A stretch of DNA of 64,000 nt from Parvularcula lutaonensis (lineage in GTDB: Bacteria > Pseudomonadota > Alphaproteobacteria > Caulobacterales > Parvularculaceae): the NCBI RefSeq assembly GCF_014651915.1, contig NZ_BMXU01000002.1:248001-312000 (forward strand), read 5' to 3'. The notes below the pieces were generated by a model. It was given only the letters and a program-made list of their open reading frames with translations. It made no database searches and was not told where the DNA came from. Position 1 is the first letter of the stretch. Each line of letters opens with the position of its first letter. Both the position numbers and the translations under genes were made by a program. Below are positions 16,806 through 23,691 of this stretch, in pieces.

Positions 16806-17816
16806 ATGGTGACCAAGACCGCGAAGGAAGCCCGTGCCGACGCCAAGGCGGCAGGCCTCGTCTACAGCACCGACGTTACACCGGGGATCACCCGCGTGCG
16901 CCGGGGCAAGGGCTGGTCGTTCCGTGATCCCGATGGCGCGGTGCTGCCCGACGGGCCGGACCGCCAGCGGTGCCTCGCCCTGGCCATACCGCCAGCCTAT
17001 GAGGATGTGTGGATCTGCCCGGACCGCAACGGCCATCTCCAGGCCACAGGGCGCGATGCGAAGGGCCGGAAGGTCTACATCTACCACGAAGACTGGCGGG
17101 CCTTTCGCGACGAGAAAAAATTCCGTGCCCTCGCCTCGTTCGGAAGGAAGCTAGGCAAGGCCCGTCAGCAGAACGATGCCGCGCGCCGCGGCCTCGCGCC
17201 GACCCAGGGGCGGATCCTCGCCGCCGTCTTCTGGCTCCTCGACGAGCACGTCATCCGCATCGGGAACGAATCCTACGCAAAGGAGAACAGGAGTTTCGGC
17301 GCAACCACGCTGCGCCAGCGCCATGTGAAGGACGATGGCACGCTCCTCCGTTTTCGCGGCAAGCATGGACGGGAGCAAGACATCTCGCTCTCCGATCGCC
17401 GCTTCAAGGGTCTCGTCCGTAAGCTGAGCGACCTGCCTGGCCAGCACCTCTTTCAGTATAGGGACGAGACGGGGGATCTCTGCGCCCTCACCTCCGGGGA
17501 GGTAAATGCCTACCTGCATGGGCTCTTCGGCGAACCGATCACGGCCAAGACGTTCAGGACATGGCACGGCTCGGTCGAGGCCTTCGCGGCTGGTCTCGCG
17601 GAGGGCGCTCTGGTCGATGATGTCCTGGGGGCCGCCGCCGGGACGCTCGGCAACACCAAGGCGATTGCGCGCAACAGCTATGTCCATCCGCGGATCATTG
17701 ACGAGGTGAAGTCAGGCGCGCTGGCGCAGTCTGCCTCCGGTCTCAGGGGCGGACGCAGGCGGGCTGGGCTGTCCTCGGAAGAGACCTGGTTCCTCAGATG
17801 GCTGGGTGACGGCTAG
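16806..17816 (+). CDS. DNA topoisomerase IB (poxvirus-like bacterial type)
   Basis: Relaxes supercoils through a 3'-phosphotyrosine intermediate. The 336 residues match the bacterial TopIB length. The N-terminal beta domain (GKGWSFRDPDG) is followed by the catalytic domain with VIRIGNESYAKENRSFGATT, KTFRTWHGS (Arg of the active site) and the nucleophile Tyr292 in ARNSYVHPRI. TopIB is patchily distributed in bacteria and is usually accessory to TopA, so this gene may have been acquired. Base composition is like its neighbours. Its stop codon overlaps the end of the converging SDR gene by 4 bases. Confidence 0.92.
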   Translation: MVTKTAKEARADAKAAGLVYSTDVTPGITRVRRGKGWSFRDPDGAVLPDGPDRQRCLALAIPPAYEDVWICPDRNGHLQATGRDAKGRKVYIYHEDWRAFRDEKKFRALASFGRKLGKARQQNDAARRGLAPTQGRILAAVFWLLDEHVIRIGNESYAKENRSFGATTLRQRHVKDDGTLLRFRGKHGREQDISLSDRRFKGLVRKLSDLPGQHLFQYRDETGDLCALTSGEVNAYLHGLFGEPITAKTFRTWHGSVEAFAAGLAEGALVDDVLGAAAGTLGNTKAIARNSYVHPRIIDEVKSGALAQSASGLRGGRRRAGLSSEETWFLRWLGDG

Positions 17817-18619
17817 AAACCCTCGGCCAATGCGGCTTTCGAGACGGCAAGACGCCCTCCGTCCACGAACAGGACCTGTCCAGTGATGAAACTCGCCTCT
17901 TCCGCGGCCAGGAAATGAATGGCGCTCGCAACCTCCTTCGGTTCGCCGCGCCTGCCCATCGGGGTCACTTCGATCGAGGCCTTGCGTTGCTCAGGGGTTT
18001 TCACCTTCGCTTCGTCAAGCGCGCCCTTCACCCCGGCAAGACCGACGGCGTTCGCTCTAGCTCCGTAGGGGGAAAGTGTCATCGCAACAGCCTTCGTCAG
18101 CTGGACGACGGCACCTTGGCTGGCCGCGAAGATCGCATCGTCTGCATTCGCAGTGACGGCCTCATTGGAGACGACATTGACGATGGCCCCGCTCCTCGCC
18201 GTGTCGACGCCACCATCGTCCGGCGGTCCGGCCTGCTTGATGATCTGTCGCGCGACGGCCTTGTTGATGAGGAATGCAGCCCTGACATTGCGATCCATGA
18301 CCTCGTCGAAGTCGCTCTCGCTGGTTTCGAGGAAGGGTGCGGAATAAAAATAGTTCGACGTATGCGCGAGAACGTCCACCCGATCGTAAGTGTCGAGCGC
18401 CTCGGCCATGACGTTGTGCACGTCGAGAGCTTCGTGGAGGTCAGCGGCGATGAACGTCGCCTGCCCGCCCTTGGCGATGACCTCTTCCTTCACCGCTTCG
18501 CCCTGTTCGCGGTCTTCGTCGGTGAGGAGCAGCTTGTCCGAGCTTTTGGAGAAACGCAGTGCGACGGAGCGACCGAGTGAGGTTGCCGCGCCGGTGATGA
18601 TGATGGTTCTGGAGGCCAA
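17813..18619 (-). CDS. SDR-family protein with altered catalytic residues
   Basis: A 268-residue short-chain dehydrogenase/reductase fold. The cofactor motif TGAATSLG (residues 10-17) and the C-terminal ITGQVLFVDGG are intact. The catalytic segment reads IFAASQGAVVQLTKA where active members have YxASKgA, so the catalytic Tyr is Phe and the Lys is Gln. The usual NNAG motif is replaced by AHTSN. The Ser region (VNVVSNEA) is kept. This suggests a non-catalytic nucleotide-binding SDR or one with a changed mechanism. It lies 68 bases downstream of the DUF465 gene at 18688-18882 on the same strand and may share its transcript. Confidence 0.85.
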   Translation of the reverse strand: MASRTIIITGAATSLGRSVALRFSKSSDKLLLTDEDREQGEAVKEEVIAKGGQATFIAADLHEALDVHNVMAEALDTYDRVDVLAHTSNYFYSAPFLETSESDFDEVMDRNVRAAFLINKAVARQIIKQAGPPDDGGVDTARSGAIVNVVSNEAVTANADDAIFAASQGAVVQLTKAVAMTLSPYGARANAVGLAGVKGALDEAKVKTPEQRKASIEVTPMGRRGEPKEVASAIHFLAAEEASFITGQVLFVDGGRLAVSKAALAEGF

Positions 18620-18687
18620 GGGAATCCCGCTTTCGATGCTTCCACGACTGCGCCCCGAGCGGGGCCGGGGCGCGCCGTTGGGGCCCT

Positions 18688-18882
18688 TTAGCTGGGCCGC
18701 TGGTCTGGTTGAAGGGTCATTTGCCGAAGCTGTTCCATTTCATCCTTGATGGCGAGCTTGCGGCGCTTCAGATCGCTGATCCTGAGGTCATTTGCTGCAG
18801 CGTGACTTCGCTCTTCCGCAAGGGCGGCCTCAAGGGCCTCGTGCTTATGAGAGAGGGTGTCGATGCGTGCTTCGATGGACAT
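18688..18882 (-). CDS. DUF465 (YdcH-like) small helical protein
   Basis: A 64-residue, highly charged protein predicted to be a helical hairpin or coiled coil, with the family ending DLKRRKLAIKDEM. DUF465 proteins are common in Alphaproteobacteria and their role is unknown. A second DUF465 gene lies at 20204-20482, on the other side of ubiX. Downstream on the same strand is the SDR gene. Confidence 0.85.
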   Translation of the reverse strand: MSIEARIDTLSHKHEALEAALAEERSHAAANDLRISDLKRRKLAIKDEMEQLRQMTLQPDQRPS

Positions 18883-19101
18883 TCAGAACTCCTTCTAAGC
18901 GGCCCACCTCAATTGGCGGACAGGAATGAAGATGCATCCGGAGGGGTGCGCTGTCGACACATCGGACTGATAGTTTCAGCAGAGTTGATCTCGGTTAACG
19001 GTATTTTCGTCCTTTCCCAGAGTGGACGGTGCGTGAATCCGCCACTACGGCACCGCATTTTGAAACATGATCGTTCTGTCATTTAGGCTAGGAGGTCCGG
19101 C

Positions 19102-19680
19102 ATGGACCAGAAACGATTGATTGTCGGCATCTCGGGTGCCTCGGGCATGATCTACGCAGATCGCCTTCTCAAAGCGGCGAAGAAGGCGGGGTGCGAAACC
19201 CACGTCGTCATCAGCCGCGCAGCCCGGATGACCATCGCCTATGAACTTGGCGAGGAGTTCTCCTTCGAGGGCGCGGACAAGACCTACGGTATCAATGATG
19301 TCGGTGCCCCGATCGCCTCGGGCAGCTTCGAAACCCTCGGCATGGTCGTGGTCCCCTGCTCGGTGAAGTCGATGTCGGAGATCGCCACCGGCGTGACCTC
19401 GACCCTCCTGACCCGCGCGGCGGATGTGTGCCTGAAGGAACGTCGGCGACTTTCTCTCATGGTCCGTGAGACACCTTTCCATCTGGGGCATTTGCGAACC
19501 ATGACCCAGCTTGCCGAGATGGGCGCGATCATCGCGCCGCCGCTTCCTGCCTTTTATGCCGAGCCGCAGGGAATCGAAGACCTTGTCGACCAGTCGGTCG
19601 GACGCGTTCTCGACACGTTCGGCGTGCGCGTTCCCGGCGTGAAGCGCTGGGGCGAAGACCTCGAGAAGGGACGCCGTTGA
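19102..19680 (+). CDS. ubiX: Flavin prenyltransferase UbiX
   Basis: Attaches a dimethylallyl group to FMN to make prenyl-FMN, the cofactor of UbiD. It is 192 residues, normal length. The signature GISGASGMIYADRLL (residues 9-23) binds FMN phosphate, and the later region VPCSVKSMSEIATGV and REtPFHLGHLRTM are typical. A GGAGG precedes the ATG by about 6 bases. It heads an operon: the stop overlaps the start of the next gene by 4 bases, and that gene overlaps the following DUF465 gene by 4. ubiD is about 18 kb away, so the pair is not co-transcribed. Confidence 0.96.
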   Translation: MDQKRLIVGISGASGMIYADRLLKAAKKAGCETHVVISRAARMTIAYELGEEFSFEGADKTYGINDVGAPIASGSFETLGMVVVPCSVKSMSEIATGVTSTLLTRAADVCLKERRRLSLMVRETPFHLGHLRTMTQLAEMGAIIAPPLPAFYAEPQGIEDLVDQSVGRVLDTFGVRVPGVKRWGEDLEKGRR

Positions 19681-20207
19681 TGATGCCGCTGTGGCACTAC
19701 GCGGTGAAGGTCTACGCCATTCCGGGCGTGAAGGAGGCGTTGCTGAAGCTCCAGGACCGCTACCATTTCGACGTCAACGCCGTCCTGTGGTGCCTGTGGT
19801 GCGCCCGGTACGGCTTCACCTTCGGGGAAGACGAAGTGGCAGAGATCCTCGGGACCACGGATGACATGACGCGGCACACCACCCGCCCCCTGCGCACGGT
19901 CAGGGTCTGGCTGGCATCGCCCAAGGTCGGCTTTCCGGCAGGGGAAATCAGGCGGCTGCGCGATCAGGTCCTGCAGCTTGAACTGATGAGCGAGGAGCTG
20001 GTCCTCAGGCGGCTCGACGATGCCACCATGGCCCTCGGCGAGCCGAACGAGACCCTGGACGACATGGCCACACGGAGCGAGCAACTGTTCACGCTTGCGC
20101 GCAAGCACGTGGACATGCCGACCATGATCGCGGATGAGGACGGGCCAGGAAGCCCGCTCGGGCTCTTTCGTCAGGCACGCGAACAGGCGCAGGAACGCGG
20201 ACCATGA
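19677..20207 (+). CDS. TIGR02444 family protein
   Basis: A 176-residue cytosolic protein of the TIGR02444/DUF2390 family, recognised by LWHYAVKVYAIPGVKEALLKL and VNAVLWCLWCARYG near the N-terminus. Function is unknown. It is mainly helical, with several Trp and Cys early on and an acidic C-terminal third. It is translationally coupled to ubiX upstream (ATGA overlap) and to the DUF465 gene downstream, so the three are one operon; a role connected with UbiX is only a positional guess. Confidence 0.82.
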   Translation: MMMPLWHYAVKVYAIPGVKEALLKLQDRYHFDVNAVLWCLWCARYGFTFGEDEVAEILGTTDDMTRHTTRPLRTVRVWLASPKVGFPAGEIRRLRDQVLQLELMSEELVLRRLDDATMALGEPNETLDDMATRSEQLFTLARKHVDMPTMIADEDGPGSPLGLFRQAREQAQERGP

Positions 20208-20482
20208 GTGGAAACAAAAGACCCCCCTTCGAGGTCATTGACGGCGATGGCAGCAAGGCCGAGACCCTTCCCGATCCCGATGGCGCGAATGACGAAGCGC
20301 TCGCCCTGAAGATCAAGGAGCTCGAACAGGAGCACCGCGATCTCGACCAGGCCATCGCCATGATGGAAGAGCGGATGCCCTATGACCGGCTGACCATCGG
20401 CCGGATGAAGAAGCGGAAGCTGGTCCTGAAAGACCAGATCCAGGAGCTGCGCGATCGCCTCTTCCCGGACATCATTGCCTGA
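20204..20482 (+). CDS. DUF465 domain protein, longer form
   Basis: A 92-residue protein. Residues about 32-90 match DUF465 (LEQEHRDLDQAIAMMEER, then IGRMKKRKLVLKDQIQEL), with a unique 30-residue head. Predicted cytosolic helical hairpin; role unknown. It is the last gene of the ubiX operon, overlapping the preceding stop by 4 bases. Compared with the DUF465 protein at 18688-18882 it is longer and not a recent duplicate. Confidence 0.85.
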   Translation: MSGNKRPPFEVIDGDGSKAETLPDPDGANDEALALKIKELEQEHRDLDQAIAMMEERMPYDRLTIGRMKKRKLVLKDQIQELRDRLFPDIIA

Positions 20483-20573
20483 GTTCCCGGAAGTTTTTGC
20501 GGTTTCGGATAGTTAAAGCTCGCCGCGCGGGGCCTGTCCCGTTATGGTTGGCGCGGGATGAAACACCGGGGAC

Positions 20574-21041
20574 ATGATGGTGGCCACAGCGATATCGCGC
20601 GTATTGATTCTCCTGCCTTCGCTCGGACTGGGCGCCTGCTCGCTTATCGGCTTGGGCGGCACGACGCCCAAAGACGGCCTTTCGGTTCCGGGGCTGCGCG
20701 TGGATGACTACACCTACCCCGCAGGCAAGGAGCCGCCTTATGTCCTCGCCTCCCTACGCGAGGATGCCGCGGCCAATTTCATCGGCTGCCTCGATGACAG
20801 CGACACCTGCTTTGTCCTTGGCGAAGAGGTCGATGTCGAAATCCGCTTCGAGCCGCAGACGGGCCGCTACTGGTTCCTCGACCCCGGAAGCGGCAACACC
20901 TACTTCGTCGATGGAGAACTCAGGACCGGCGACCCCTATTTGGTCAGGCGCCGCGATGCCCTTGCCCCCTACCCGCAAGGTGATCTCGTCATTGAGGGCA
21001 CGTCCGAAGAGGACGATAAGGAAGAATCGAGCAACCGCTAG
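20574..21041 (+). CDS. Hypothetical lipoprotein
   Basis: A 155-residue protein with a lipoprotein signal (lipobox LGAC after SLGLGAC). The mature part is acidic and contains a small beta-rich region with two Cys (FIGCLDDSDTC) that could form a disulfide, ending in a charged tail EEDDKEESSNR. No family recognised. Two ATGs (20574 and 20577) are adjacent; either gives the same signal. It stands 91 bases after the ubiX operon and 62 bases before the DUF2270 gene on the same strand. Confidence 0.65.
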   Translation: MMVATAISRVLILLPSLGLGACSLIGLGGTTPKDGLSVPGLRVDDYTYPAGKEPPYVLASLREDAAANFIGCLDDSDTCFVLGEEVDVEIRFEPQTGRYWFLDPGSGNTYFVDGELRTGDPYLVRRRDALAPYPQGDLVIEGTSEEDDKEESSNR

Positions 21042-21103
21042 GCTCACTCGATCTTTGTAAGGAAGCGCTATACGGTCCCCTCGTTGAGAGTGGGAGTATC
21101 CCG

Positions 21104-21775
21104 ATGGATGACGGCGCCCGGCTGGAGACCCCTGACTGCAAGGCGCTTTCCGCTGCAGAGACGGGGGCCCTCGCACACCTTTACCGGGGAGAGATCTATC
21201 GCTCGACCATCTGGCGCACGCGCCTCGATGCGACGACGAATTGGTCCGTGGTCAGCCTCGGTCTTGCACTGACGATCTCCTACCAGTCTGCCGACGCGTC
21301 TGCCTTGCCCCTCTTCCTCGTCGCGTTCCTGATCGGGGTGTTCCTCTATCTCGAAGCGCGGCGATACCGGTACTTCAATGTCTGGCGCGCCCGCGCACGG
21401 TGGCTGGAAATCCATCTTTACGCGCCGCTCCTGCGCAGGGAACCGGTGGAGAAGCCGGCCTGGATGAACAGGCTCGCGGAGGATTACGAACGCCCCGAGC
21501 ACCATATCGCCTTCCGCCGAGCCCTCGGACGACGTCTGCGCCGGAACTACATGTGGATCTTCACGGTGCAGACAATGGCACTTTACGGGAAATGCCTCGG
21601 GGCCTCGGGCGGGGCGGCAGGTTTCGAGAGCCTGCATATCGGCCCCTTCCCCGGTTGGTTCCTCGCGGTCATCAACGGCATAGGGTTCTGTGCCCTCGGC
21701 GGGTTCACCTGGTATATCTGGCGGATGGACCAGAAACGCTTCCGCCAGCAGATGAACCCGATCTCGATGGGCTAG
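21104..21775 (+). CDS. DUF2270 family membrane protein
   Basis: A 223-residue membrane protein. The family signature HLYRGEIYRSTIWRTRLDAT occupies residues 25-44, followed by two hydrophobic segments (about 49-80) and a further two near the C-terminus (about 185-210), with a basic cytoplasmic middle. DUF2270 is uncharacterised. It is followed by a converging cupin gene 9 bases away. Family call is by signature recall; function unknown. Confidence 0.8.
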   Translation: MDDGARLETPDCKALSAAETGALAHLYRGEIYRSTIWRTRLDATTNWSVVSLGLALTISYQSADASALPLFLVAFLIGVFLYLEARRYRYFNVWRARARWLEIHLYAPLLRREPVEKPAWMNRLAEDYERPEHHIAFRRALGRRLRRNYMWIFTVQTMALYGKCLGASGGAAGFESLHIGPFPGWFLAVINGIGFCALGGFTWYIWRMDQKRFRQQMNPISMG

Positions 21776-21784
21776 GGAGCGGGC

Positions 21785-22303
21785 CTATTCCATCCCGTAA
21801 AGGGGTTTTGCCGTGTCCGGAACTTTCGACATGTCAATGGTGATGCCGCGCTCGGCTGCGGCCTGGCCGACCAGGGCGCCCATCTCTTCCGGCGAGCCCG
21901 GCTTCTCGGCCTGCACGCGCATGGCCACCTCGTCGAAGAACTCCTCGAACTTGCCGCCGACAGTCATCATCACCATGACCGCTTCCTCGTCCGAGCTGTT
22001 CCAGAACGCGTGGAGATTGCCCCGGGTCAGCGCGGCGAAGGATCCCGCCGGCGCTTCGATCACGTCCTCTCCGTTCAGGAAACTGGCCGTTCCGGAGACG
22101 ACGTAAAAATACTCGTCCTCCATCGTGTGCGTATGCGGCGGTGCACCAGCAGACTGAGGCGGCACACGGAATTCATAGATAGTGACGGAATCCCGGTTCT
22201 CGTCCCCTCCGATCAGTTTCAGGACCGGGTGGAAGGGCACGGGCACCACCTCCCCTTCCCCCGGAGGCACAATCTTCGGATCGTGGAGCGCGAAGCCCAG
22301 CAA
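21785..22303 (-). CDS. Cupin-domain protein, probably exported, with non-ATG start
   Basis: Contains one cupin barrel: motif 1 HTHTMEDEYFYVVSG (two His, one Glu) and motif 2 around GNLHAFWN with the third His, so a metal site is plausible. Substrate unknown. The frame has no ATG. Translated from TTG at 22303 it begins LLGFALHD, but the in-frame codons just upstream (22304-22321) read ILLTTL, giving a hydrophobic stretch ILLTTLLLGFA that looks like a signal-peptide core. A stop (TAG) lies 36 bases further upstream. The true start may be a rare ATT, ACG or CTG codon, or an ATG may have been lost by mutation. Confidence 0.75.
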   Translation of the reverse strand: MLGFALHDPKIVPPGEGEVVPVPFHPVLKLIGGDENRDSVTIYEFRVPPQSAGAPPHTHTMEDEYFYVVSGTASFLNGEDVIEAPAGSFAALTRGNLHAFWNSSDEEAVMVMMTVGGKFEEFFDEVAMRVQAEKPGSPEEMGALVGQAAAERGITIDMSKVPDTAKPLYGME

Positions 22304-22511
22304 GAGTGTCGTCAGCAGAATGGTCCCTGTCCCCTGTTGTTTCGCCGGAGCCTAGCGTTCCGTCCGAGCGGGGCCAACGACTAGCCGCAGTCCAGCGCTG
22401 AGGACGCCTCAGGGTCCGTGGGAGCGATGGGATTGTTCCGCCGCATGCGGAAGGAGTGTAGCGGATCGCTGGCGCGTCCCGCTGTTTTGTTGTTGAACCG
22501 CGCGGGCCTGG

Positions 22512-22799
22512 TCAGAGGAACGGCGCTGCCCGGTACTCGGTGATCTCGACCTCGGCCCAGACCTCTTCGCGGATATAGGGCTCGTCCTTGAGGAGGGCGT
22601 CCAGCGCCTCTCGGCTTGCAGCTTGATAGAGAACGACTGAGCCAGTCATGGCACCGGCCTCGTCGAGCAGAGCGCCAGCGTGGATGAGCGTGCCTTCGGC
22701 GTGGAGCTTCTCCGCCAGGGCGAGATGGGCGTCGCGGGCCCTCGCCCGGCGTTCCGGCTCATTCGCGTGGTCGCGGCCGATGACGAGGAAGTGGGGCAT
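22512..22799 (-). CDS. YciI-like protein
   Basis: A 95-residue ferredoxin-like-fold protein of the YCII family, recognised by the N-terminal MPHFLVIGRDH with its His-Asp pair and by the ending EEVWAEVEITEYRAAPFL. Members are small, often uncharacterised enzymes with a His-Asp site. The frame continues upstream through a palindromic repeat region, but the ATG at 22799 is the natural start, with AAGGA about 9 bases before it. It lies between a converging-free stretch and the repeat cluster at 22820-23020. Confidence 0.85.
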   Translation of the reverse strand: MPHFLVIGRDHANEPERRARARDAHLALAEKLHAEGTLIHAGALLDEAGAMTGSVVLYQAASREALDALLKDEPYIREEVWAEVEITEYRAAPFL

Positions 22800-22819
22800 G
22801 GGGTGGGTCCTTGCTGCTC

Positions 22820-22910
22820 TGTCATTCCGGGGCGCTCGAAAGAGCGGGCCCGGAACCCCTAGATGGCACAGTTCCGCGTCCCGGTTCCACTCCGTGGCCG
22901 CGGGATGACA
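22820..22910. repeat. Palindromic repeat unit, type GTCATTCCGGGG
   Basis: Ends are TGTCATTCC and GGGATGACA (8 of 9 complementary). Inside are further complementary blocks (GGGGCGCTC with GAGCGGGCCC). This looks like the small palindromic GTCATCCCGG-type elements dispersed in many GC-rich genomes. A related unit with CCGGTGC arms lies at 35489-35524. Confidence 0.55.
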
Positions 22911-22925
22911 GGACCAATGCTCCGT

Positions 22926-23020
22926 GTAGGGCGGAACGCCGAAGGCTTTCCGCCGTGCGGTGCCGGGAAGAGAGCACGTGCAGATAGGACGAAGGCGGAT
23001 GGCTCCGCAATCCGCCCTAC
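22926..23020. repeat. REPIN-like paired hairpin element
   Basis: A 95-bp unit with perfect 10-bp terminal inverted repeats (GTAGGGCGGA at 22926-22935 and TCCGCCCTAC at 23011-23020). Each end is itself an imperfect hairpin: GGCGGAACGCCGAAGGC..CCGCC on the left and GGCGGATGGCTCCGCAATCCGCC on the right. Two inverted REP-like hairpins joined by a short spacer is the REPIN layout. Confidence 0.6.
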
Positions 23021-23028
23021 GGTATGGA

Positions 23029-23691
23029 TTAGACTTTTCCAAGACTATCCCATGTCCAACCGAGGCGACGGCGTTCGATCAACTCGGCTTCGAAGATTAG
23101 AAATTCGCTCCCCAGCCCTTTCTGATGCTTAGAATACAGATCTGAATACTTGAATTCGTGTGATCCAGACCAGGTGTCACCGTCAGAATAGATCCAGACG
23201 GCGAAGCCTTCCACCTCGATATCGTTCTCGTTCCACATCGCAGAGCTGTGCTCAGAGGCACGATCGGAATACGCAAGGTGTCCACAGAGACGGTTCCGGA
23301 TCTCTCGCACTTCTCGAACCAACGGGTTGCCTAGCGGATCACAGTCCATTCTCAGTGAATGGCACATTCCCTTCAAGCAATCGGATTGGACATACATTGC
23401 GTGAAGAAAGCCGAAGAGCTCGAACAGATTTGGCTTCTCTCGTCTTTTTCGTGCTTCAAAAAAGCGCTGAAATCCCTCTCCCGTATCAGCGAGTGTGTCG
23501 AGCGCGCCGTTAAACCTCGCCCATGCCCTCTGCCCAACATCATCGGCCGGCCACTTTTCCAATTGTAGCAAAGGAAAGAGCGGCCCTGTCGAGCCGCTCC
23601 CGTTCTGATAAGCATTTCGAACTCTATGACGGACCTGCCCGATCAGATCGAGTTCTTGAGGCCAATCACTGGCAAGCCAAGCACTCGTCAT
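23029..23691 (-). CDS. Orphan gene overlapping nrdA, possible HEPN-like fold
   Basis: A 220-residue protein I do not recognise. It is helical in the first two thirds (LFELFGFLHAMYVQSDCLKG), with REIRNRLCGHLAYSD near residue 135 resembling the R-x(4-6)-H motif of HEPN RNases. The C-terminal third is beta-rich. The start ATG at 23691 lies inside nrdA, 26 bases overlapping, same strand, so it would be translated from the nrdA message. Base composition is visibly lower in GC than neighbours (about 42% in the 60 bases from 23101), and a REPIN-like element sits just past its end. Both suggest recent acquisition. HEPN membership is a guess from one motif. Confidence 0.6.
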   Translation of the reverse strand: MTSAWLASDWPQELDLIGQVRHRVRNAYQNGSGSTGPLFPLLQLEKWPADDVGQRAWARFNGALDTLADTGEGFQRFFEARKRREKPNLFELFGFLHAMYVQSDCLKGMCHSLRMDCDPLGNPLVREVREIRNRLCGHLAYSDRASEHSSAMWNENDIEVEGFAVWIYSDGDTWSGSHEFKYSDLYSKHQKGLGSEFLIFEAELIERRRLGWTWDSLGKV

